Shown piece by piece: positions 1-4,342 of a stretch of DNA of 6,755 nt; the stretch's first letter is position 1, and every line of letters starts with the position of its first letter. Position numbers and translations under genes: made by a program. The stretch comes from Opitutaceae bacterium (GTDB taxonomy: Bacteria; Verrucomicrobiota; Verrucomicrobiae; Opitutales; Opitutaceae). Below the pieces are notes generated by a model that ran no database searches, had not been told where the DNA came from, and worked only from the letters and a program-made list of their open reading frames with translations. The stretch covers positions 1-6,755 of the forward strand of contig JAISAX010000906.1 in assembly GCA_031266495.1 (NCBI GenBank). The letters run 5' to 3'.

Positions 1-102
1 AATCCATCCACCTTTTGAGAGGGAAAATCTCTCTGAAATTCAGGCCGACATCGGATTACTTCATGCATTGGAAATCACCTCTCAAAACAACGACCAACCC
101 CC
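1..102. other. non-coding flank downstream of the IclR gene
   Basis: No convincing gene lies in these 102 bases. They sit immediately beyond the stop codon of the leftward IclR gene. A short inverted repeat, GAGAG (17-21) against CTCTC (29-33) with a 7-nt spacer, could form a weak hairpin. It is not followed by a T-run on the minus strand, so I do not call it the terminator of the regulator. The neighbouring gene to the left is outside the window. Confidence 0.5.
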
Positions 103-894
103 TTATCTAAGCGCCATTCTGGGCAGACCCCGATTTCTGCGCCATACCGCCTCGGATGATTTATTATCCAGGATTTCAGAGGTGTTGCAGGCAAGCTTCA
201 TGGCACTTCTGATCGATCTTGCTGCCGCCTGGGCTTTCTTTTCCGAAAAACGGAAAACCGGCCAGGCCACCGCGATCATAGGCTCGCTCGGCGTATTGTT
301 CAGGCCAGGATGCGCCAGCACGATCATGCCCTTGACCGATTCCTCACGGTTCCAGGCCACGCCGGTTTTCCTCACCTCCTCCAGCTCCCTTTTCAGCCTC
401 TTGTCGGTAATCGCCTCGCACAAGTCGGGACGGCGGCTCAAGGCCAGTTTCCCGATGGCGCTGACCCGCAGGTTATGACGCGTCTGCGGTGCCGGCGCCA
501 CCCGGATGACGTGATCCGATTCGATGTAATCAAGATGGACCATCCCGTTTCCCTCGTGCAGCCCCAAGAGAGTCAACTCCCCGGTTGCCCTCGCGATTTT
601 TTCCAGAACCGGACGGTACTTCATTCGCAAAATCTGGTGCCGTCCCCGCAACCCCCAAGAGTCGAACAAAGCGGATACGCGCCACAGGCGCCCGGAACGC
701 TCCACCAGGCCGTACACCAGAAGACTCCGGAGCAATCTCAATACGTTCGAGCGAGGCTCGTTCATCGCCAGGAGAATCTCCGGGAGCGCCAGTCCCTCTC
801 CGGTGGACAACAGCAGGGAAAGGACATCCAGCCCCCGGAGAAGCGTAGTGGAAATCTGTTTGGGATTACCGTAAATCGTCTGATTATCGGACAT
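103..894 (-). CDS. IclR-family transcriptional regulator
   Basis: This is a 263-residue cytoplasmic DNA-binding regulator of about the usual IclR length (roughly 250-270). Residues ~15-75 read as the N-terminal winged helix-turn-helix: the stretch STTLLRGLDVLSLLLS, then LALPEILLAMNEPRSNVLRLLRSLLVYGLVERSG, then a wing strand. Residues ~80-235 match the IclR effector-binding domain, with RPVLEKIARATGE, LRVSAIGKLAL and the late segment MIAVAWPVFRF. A charged tail (~240-263) extends past the domain. IclR proteins are usually dimeric regulators of acid or aromatic catabolism that bind a small carboxylate pathway compound. The divergent position next to a sugar-acid operon makes that operon the likely target, with possible autoregulation. 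The start is ATG at 894-892, with no clear Shine-Dalgarno; the stop is TAA at 105-103. The family call is firm; the effector and the sign of regulation are unknown. Confidence 0.9.
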   Translation of the reverse strand: MSDNQTIYGNPKQISTTLLRGLDVLSLLLSTGEGLALPEILLAMNEPRSNVLRLLRSLLVYGLVERSGRLWRVSALFDSWGLRGRHQILRMKYRPVLEKIARATGELTLLGLHEGNGMVHLDYIESDHVIRVAPAPQTRHNLRVSAIGKLALSRRPDLCEAITDKRLKRELEEVRKTGVAWNREESVKGMIVLAHPGLNNTPSEPMIAVAWPVFRFSEKKAQAAARSIRSAMKLACNTSEILDNKSSEAVWRRNRGLPRMALR

Positions 895-961
895 TTTGAG
901 CTGCTATACGGGCTTGTATCCGCAGAAGCGAACGGAAAGTTTCGGACAAAAGAAACCTCCC
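895..961. promoter_or_regulatory. divergent control region between the IclR gene and the operon, with candidate operator
   Basis: These 67 bases must hold the promoters, or at least the leaders, of both divergent units. Two small dyads are visible. One is GAAA-G-TTTC at 935-943, inside CGGAAAGTTTCGG. The other is ATAC (906-909) against GTAT (916-919) with a 6-nt spacer. A/T-rich half-sites of the GAAA/TTTC type recur in operators of IclR-family proteins such as KdgR, so the first is the better operator candidate. No strong -35/-10 pair is visible on either strand. A TATAGC lies close to the regulator's start on the minus strand but has only a poor upstream hexamer. The operator assignment is inference. 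Confidence 0.35.
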
Positions 962-1651
962 ATGCTCTGGAAAAACGACATCGGCCTGTTCGGCCTGGCC
1001 CGCAAGGAACTCTACACCGCCGTCGTGGGCGACATCATGGATCTGATGGGACGGCAGGACCAGTTCCTGCCTCCGCGGATACAACCCCTGCGCGACGACA
1101 TGGTCGTTATCGGACGCGCCATGCCGGTGCTCGAAGCGGACGACACCGGCGGAGAAGGACCGGACAGAGCCAATGAACTTCTCAACCGCCCGTTCGGCCT
1201 GATGCTCCGGGCGCTGGACGAACTGAAACCCGGCGAGGTGTACATTTGCACAGGAGCCTCGCCGGCCTACGCGCTGTGGGGCGAACTGATGAGCACGGCG
1301 GCGCTGAATCGCGGCGCCGCCGGCGCCGTGGTGGACGGATGGTCACGCGATACACGCGGTATCTGCTCACTGAACTTTCCATGTTTCTCCCTCGGTCGCT
1401 ACGCCCAGGACCAAAGGCCCCGCGGCAAGGTAATGGACTTTCGCTGCCGCATCCGGATCGGCGCGGTGGAGGTCCGTCCCGGCGACATCATTTTTGGCGA
1501 CCTGGAAGGCGTATGTGTTGTGCCTCGCGAAATCGAAACGGAAGTCTTCACCCGGGCGCTGGAAAAGGCGCACGGGGAAAAAACCGTGTTCAAGGCGATC
1601 AAGGCGGGGATGGGAGCCCAGGAGGCGTGGAACCGTTACGGAATTTTTTAA
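962..1651 (+). CDS. RraA/HMG-aldolase-family protein (probable class II pyruvate-type aldolase or oxoacid lyase)
   Basis: This is a 229-residue cytoplasmic protein of the RraA-like (former 'dimethylmenaquinone methyltransferase') fold, the usual length for the family. Its two signature blocks are clear. Residues 118-130 read GAAGAVVDGWSRD, matching the family G-x-x-G-x-V-x-D-G-x-x-R-D. Residues 174-188 read GDIIFGDLEGVCVVP. The upstream loop W106-G107-E108-L109 is also present. In HMG/CHA aldolases the R-D pair (here R129-D130) positions pyruvate enolate and the divalent metal, and true RraA RNase E inhibitors lack this catalytic set. A metal-dependent aldolase or oxaloacetate-decarboxylase-like activity is therefore more likely than RNA regulation. 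The ATG at 962 was chosen because it opens the conserved N-terminus. A TTG at 896 is in frame but would run over the whole control region. No good ribosome-binding site is seen. The gene is first in the operon and ends 12 nt before the next. The true substrate is unknown. Confidence 0.85.
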   Translation: MLWKNDIGLFGLARKELYTAVVGDIMDLMGRQDQFLPPRIQPLRDDMVVIGRAMPVLEADDTGGEGPDRANELLNRPFGLMLRALDELKPGEVYICTGASPAYALWGELMSTAALNRGAAGAVVDGWSRDTRGICSLNFPCFSLGRYAQDQRPRGKVMDFRCRIRIGAVEVRPGDIIFGDLEGVCVVPREIETEVFTRALEKAHGEKTVFKAIKAGMGAQEAWNRYGIF

Positions 1652-1663
1652 CCCTGCAATGTC

Positions 1664-2830
1664 ATGAAAATCACGGACACGAAAGTCTGGCTCGTCGAGG
1701 GCATCAAATACAACTGGACCCTGCTCAGGATCGAAACCGCTTCCGGCCTGCACGGCTGGGGCGAAGCGACCAACTGGCCGGGGGCGCCGCTCGTCGAGGC
1801 AGCCTGCCGGCATGTCGGAGAGTTTATCCGCGGCCAGGACGCCCGCCGTATCGATTATCTTTGGACAAAGGTCTATCGGGACATGAACTGGCTGGGGCAG
1901 GCCGGCCCGCTGCTTTCCGCAATCAGCGCGATGGACATCGCGCTCTGGGACATCAAGGGCAAAAGCGCCGGCCTGCCCGTCTGGCAGCTTCTGGGCGGGG
2001 CCTATCGGGAAAAAGTGCGGCTCTACGCGAATTACTGGTTCATCGACGGAGGACATAATCCGGATGACTATGCGCGGCAGGCCCGCCAGGTCGTGGAGCA
2101 GGGATTTACCGCGCTCAAGTTCGACCCCTTCGCGCATGTCAATTACTGGTATGGAGAAAATCTGCACGACAACAACGGCCTGAGCGAAGCGCAGAAACAG
2201 ACGGCGATCGATGTTGTCGCCGCCGTGGCCGAAGCGGTCGGTCCCGGGGTCGCCATCGCGATAGAAACGCACGCGTTCCTGAACGGCCCCGTCGCAGTGG
2301 AAATGGCACTACGACTGGCCAGGCTGAATTTCAACTGCATGTGGTACGAAGAACCCGCGCCACCGGAGTTCCCGGATTCCATAGCGGACATCCGCCGGAA
2401 AATCCCGCTGCCGGTGTGCGTGGGCGAGCGCCTGCATTCCCGCTTCATGCTGCGCGGTATTCTGGAAAAGCACGCCGCCGATGTTGTCATGCCCGACATC
2501 ACCCGTTGCGGCGGAATCAGCGAAATGCGCAAGATGGCCAACCTGGCCGAAACGTACAACGTCCCCATCGCCCCCCATAATCCCAACGGACCGATTTCCA
2601 CCATCGCCTCGGCGCACACGATGGCGACGGTTCCCAACTTTTTCCGCCAGGAATTCATGCTCAAGGACGTGCCGTGGCGGGACAGGTGCCTGTCGCATCC
2701 GTTGCCGGTCGAGGACGGATATTTTGTGCTGCCCGATCGCCCCGGTCTCGGTTTCGACATCAACGAAAGCGAACTGGACGCCCACCCCGGACTGCACGCC
2801 GCGCCGAAAGACCGGGCATTCTACATCTGA
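1664..2830 (+). CDS. enolase-superfamily sugar-acid dehydratase (mandelate racemase subgroup, galactonate dehydratase-like)
   Basis: This 388-residue protein has the two-part architecture of the family: an N-terminal capping domain (1-~115) and a TIM barrel (~120-355). The cap contains the family segment AISAMDIALWDIKGK (residues 86-100). Readable active-site elements are K152-F-D154, metal ligands E201, E229 and E255 (in ETH, WYEEP and VGER), H203, the D278/H305 dyad (MPDITRCGG and APHNPNGP) and E330. In D-galactonate dehydratase the equivalent His and the Asp-His dyad handle proton transfer, so dehydration of an aldonate or related acid to a 2-keto-3-deoxy acid is the best prediction. The first metal ligand is Glu rather than the textbook Asp. 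The start ATG lies 12 nt after the aldolase-like gene with no Shine-Dalgarno in the gap, so translation may be coupled. The substrate stereochemistry cannot be decided from sequence; a racemase or epimerase role is less likely but possible. Confidence 0.88.
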   Translation: MKITDTKVWLVEGIKYNWTLLRIETASGLHGWGEATNWPGAPLVEAACRHVGEFIRGQDARRIDYLWTKVYRDMNWLGQAGPLLSAISAMDIALWDIKGKSAGLPVWQLLGGAYREKVRLYANYWFIDGGHNPDDYARQARQVVEQGFTALKFDPFAHVNYWYGENLHDNNGLSEAQKQTAIDVVAAVAEAVGPGVAIAIETHAFLNGPVAVEMALRLARLNFNCMWYEEPAPPEFPDSIADIRRKIPLPVCVGERLHSRFMLRGILEKHAADVVMPDITRCGGISEMRKMANLAETYNVPIAPHNPNGPISTIASAHTMATVPNFFRQEFMLKDVPWRDRCLSHPLPVEDGYFVLPDRPGLGFDINESELDAHPGLHAAPKDRAFYI

Positions 2831-2855
2831 CCGGTCCCCCCCCCCCCCCCCGGTC
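2829..2855. repeat. C16 homopolymer framed by CCGGTC repeats, between operon genes 2 and 3
   Basis: A run of 16 C residues (2836-2851) starts six bases after the stop codon of the dehydratase gene. CCGGTC occurs on both sides (2831-2836 and 2850-2855). GACCGG (2829-2834) also pairs with CCGGTC (2850-2855), so the run could sit in the loop of a 6-bp hairpin. Homopolymers of this length are prone to slippage. Changes here would alter the spacing or folding of the leader of the dehydrogenase gene without touching a reading frame. The tract is seen directly; phase variation is inference, and its length in the assembly may be imprecise. Confidence 0.75.
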
Positions 2856-2874
2856 TCCGGCGAAATGCAATCCC

Positions 2875-2879
2875 GAGGA
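2875..2879 (+). promoter_or_regulatory. ribosome-binding site of the dehydrogenase gene
   Basis: GAGGA lies 9 nt upstream of the ATG at 2889. It is the only canonical Shine-Dalgarno at a start in this window. It decides the start of the dehydrogenase, whose frame stays open upstream through the poly-C tract and into the end of the dehydratase gene. Confidence 0.7.
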
Positions 2880-2888
2880 AAACAACCC

Positions 2889-3863
2889 ATGTATCATGTA
2901 CTGATTACCAACGAAGTGCCATCCGGACTACTGGAACCCCTGACAGGTCTGGCAAACATCCTCCAGGGGCCGTCCGGAGGAGACCTGATGTCGCGGGCCG
3001 AGGTCATGCGGCTGGCGCCCACCCTCGACGCCATCATCAATCAGGCCGAGCTGCGGGTGGACCGGGAACTGCTCGAAGCCGCCCCGCGCCTGCAAATCGT
3101 GGCCAACGTGGCCCTCGGCACCGACAACCTGGATTTGCAGGCGATGGCGGAGCGCGGCGTCTGGGCGACCAATGTGCAGGATGCGTTCGTGGACTCGACG
3201 GCGGACTGCACGCTGGGCCTGATCCTCGGCGTGGCACGGCGCCTCGTGGAGGCGGACAGCCATGTCCGCGCCGGCTTGTGGAAATCGTTCCAGCCCGGCG
3301 TATGGGACGGCACGACACTGGCCGGAAAGACGCTCGGGATTGTGGGATATGGCAGGATTGGCCAGGCGGTCGCCAGGCGGGCGCGCGCCTTCGGCATGAA
3401 CATCGTCTGGTGCCGGCGCACGGCCTCGGACGATCCGGAATACCGTGTATTGGAAGACCTGTTACGTGAAAGCGATTTTATCTCGTTGCACCTCCCCCTG
3501 ACCGCCGGGACGCGGCATCTGCTGAACGCGGAACGCCTGGCCCTCGTGAAAAAAGGCGCCGTCCTCATCAACATGGCGCGCGGCAAGGTGATCGACGAAA
3601 AGGCGCTGGCCGCCGCGCTGGGCGAAGGCGGCCGGCTGGGCGGAGCGGGGCTGGATGTTTTCGAGTTCGAGCCGGAGATTCATCCGGACCTGCTGCGCAA
3701 CGAAAAGGTAATTCTGACCCCGCATCTGGGTGGCGGCACTCGTGAAGCGCGCCAGGCGGCCCGGCTGCTCTGCGTCAAAAACGTCGCCGCCGTCCTCAGG
3801 GGAGAAAAACCGCTGACGCCCGTAAACCTGCCGAAAAGGAAGCCCGGCAAAATGGCACCCTGA
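2889..3863 (+). CDS. D-isomer-specific 2-hydroxyacid dehydrogenase (glyoxylate/hydroxypyruvate reductase-like)
   Basis: This 324-residue cytoplasmic oxidoreductase is of normal family length. It has a split catalytic domain (residues 1-~100 and ~285-324) around a Rossmann domain. The dinucleotide motif is GYGRIG, with G153, G155 and G158. The catalytic set is complete: R231 in NMARG, E261 in FEFEPE and H279 in LTPHLGG. The substrate-side loop NVALGTDN (73-80) is present. At the end of the second Rossmann strand the protein reads VWCRRT (R176-R177), where NAD-dependent members usually carry an acidic residue, so NADP(H) preference is likely. It probably interconverts a small 2-oxoacid and its D-2-hydroxyacid, such as glyoxylate, hydroxypyruvate or an aldolase product. 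The start is ATG with GAGGA 9 nt upstream; the longer open frame upstream is out-of-frame dehydratase sequence. It is last in the operon. The family is certain; the substrate is not. Confidence 0.92.
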   Translation: MYHVLITNEVPSGLLEPLTGLANILQGPSGGDLMSRAEVMRLAPTLDAIINQAELRVDRELLEAAPRLQIVANVALGTDNLDLQAMAERGVWATNVQDAFVDSTADCTLGLILGVARRLVEADSHVRAGLWKSFQPGVWDGTTLAGKTLGIVGYGRIGQAVARRARAFGMNIVWCRRTASDDPEYRVLEDLLRESDFISLHLPLTAGTRHLLNAERLALVKKGAVLINMARGKVIDEKALAAALGEGGRLGGAGLDVFEFEPEIHPDLLRNEKVILTPHLGGGTREARQAARLLCVKNVAAVLRGEKPLTPVNLPKRKPGKMAP

Positions 3864-3941
3864 TGTAACTGAAGTTACGCAGGCGGAACCTTGAGAGCGG
3901 CGGCTTCCCGTATCGTCAGTGATGTAACTGACGTTGCGCAG
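3862..3941. repeat. diverged 21-bp direct repeat with dyad symmetry, 59-bp period
   Basis: Two copies of a 21-bp sequence start at 3862 and 3921 and match at 19 of 21 positions (GATGTAACTGAAGTTACGCAG and its variant). Copy 1 contains the perfect dyad GTAACT-GA-AGTTAC (3865-3878). In copy 2 that dyad is degraded, but a different one appears with the preceding bases: CGTCAGT (3914-3920) pairs with ACTGACG (3927-3933) across 6 nt. Copy 1 overlaps the last bases of the dehydrogenase stop. They could be paired protein-binding sites, mRNA 3'-end hairpins, or remnants of a dispersed repeat. No T-run follows, so a simple intrinsic terminator is unlikely. Confidence 0.6.
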
Positions 3942-4000
3942 ACCGCAGGCAGGGGCGTCGCCTGGTAAGCGTTAAGCGTCGATCGGGAAGGTCCGGGGAG

Positions 4001-4042
4001 AGCACGCGTCTCGCGTGCTTTGCCCGGCGTCTCGCCGGGCAA
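4001..4042. repeat. two tandem palindromes with TCT spacers
   Basis: AGCACGCG (4001-4008), TCT, CGCGTGCT (4012-4019) is a perfect 8-bp stem. It is followed directly by TTGCCCGGCG (4020-4029), TCT, CGCCGGGCAA (4033-4042), a perfect 10-bp stem. Both share the core GCGTCTCGC. They would form strong adjacent hairpins in RNA or single-stranded DNA, and resemble REP-type elements in style. They lie 138 bp after the operon stop, so they might protect or end its transcript. Confidence 0.75.
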
Positions 4043-4050
4043 TCCGGGGA

Positions 4051-4098
4051 TGGCGGGATGGCGGGAGGACGGGAGGCGGGAGGCGGGAGGCGGAGAGG
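4051..4098. repeat. G-rich microsatellite (GGGAGGC units)
   Basis: This is a purine-rich run with repeated GGCGGGA and GGGAGG words. It includes three exact head-to-tail copies of GGGAGGC at 4071-4091. Many closely spaced GGG triplets on the plus strand make G-quadruplex formation possible. Function is unknown. It may simply be a slippage-generated tract between the two palindrome groups. Confidence 0.6.
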
Positions 4099-4106
4099 CA
4101 ACGCTT

Positions 4107-4185
4107 GCGGGCGGGACGCCCGCGCCACTCCGGTCCGGCGGCTTCGCCGTCCCTCGGGCAAGATGCCCGTGCGACGGCATCTTGC
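4107..4185. repeat. second palindrome cluster with 3-nt spacers
   Basis: Three more perfect palindromes with triloops follow the microsatellite. They are GCGGGCG-GGA-CGCCCGC (4107-4123), CGGC-TTC-GCCG (4139-4149) and CGGGCA-AGA-TGCCCG (4155-4169). The last also sits in a larger inverted repeat: GCAAGATGCC (4158-4167) pairs with GGCATCTTGC (4176-4185) across 8 nt, giving mutually exclusive folds. Conserved 3-nt spacers with varied arms suggest a family of short repeat elements. Confidence 0.65.
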
Positions 4186-4293
4186 TTGTCCGGTTTTCGA
4201 GATACGCCGCAACCCCGCACGCGAAATTCCGGGTTGGTTTTGGTTATGTATCCATGCGAGTTCTTTTTGCGTTCCCCTCTCCTTGCTGTTTGT

Positions 4294-4303
4294 TGATCGA
4301 TCA
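4294..4303. promoter_or_regulatory. candidate operator: TGATCGATCA palindrome
   Basis: A perfect 10-bp palindrome with a central CG lies 39 nt before the hydrolase start. LacI-family regulators of sugar genes bind palindromes centred on CG, and the location fits a repressor site. A 10-bp palindrome can easily occur by chance, so this is only a candidate. Confidence 0.25.
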
Positions 4304-4342
4304 GGTCCGGCACCAAGGACAATTCCGCGCGACGCAACCGTC

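Larger units (their letters stand above)
3864..4342. other. 479-bp repeat-rich intergenic region, no gene
   Basis: No credible coding sequence is present on either strand. The open frames that cross it are low-complexity Arg/Pro/Gly translations of palindromes. In order it holds the diverged 21-bp repeat pair, a tandem TAAGCGT doublet (3966-3979), two TCT-spaced hairpins, a GGGAGGC microsatellite, and three further palindromes up to 4185. A less repetitive, more A/T-rich stretch (4198-4342) presumably carries the hydrolase promoter. No convincing -35/-10 pair is visible there. The size and content separate the operon from the hydrolase gene. Confidence 0.7.

Noticed and set aside
17..34. Possible terminator hairpin for the IclR gene
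   Set aside because: The stem is only 5 bp, and the minus strand has no T-run after it.
896..961. Upstream TTG start extending the RraA-like protein by 22 residues
   Set aside because: It would occupy the whole divergent control region. The extension lacks family similarity, and the ATG at 962 begins the conserved N-terminus.
310..1176. Long plus-strand open frame opposite the IclR gene and across the divergent gap
   Set aside because: It is antisense to a clear IclR protein and in another frame over the start of the RraA-like gene. Its translation is Arg/Pro/His-rich with no family features.
1367..2272. Long minus-strand open frame under the aldolase-like and dehydratase genes
   Set aside because: It is a high-GC antisense frame opposite two well-supported enzymes, with no recognisable domain.
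2481..2888. N-terminal extension of the dehydrogenase frame
   Set aside because: The extension is an out-of-frame translation of the dehydratase gene and the poly-C tract. A good ribosome-binding site supports the ATG at 2889.
3862..3941. Possible CRISPR array
   Set aside because: There are only two imperfect copies with no further units and no cas genes nearby.
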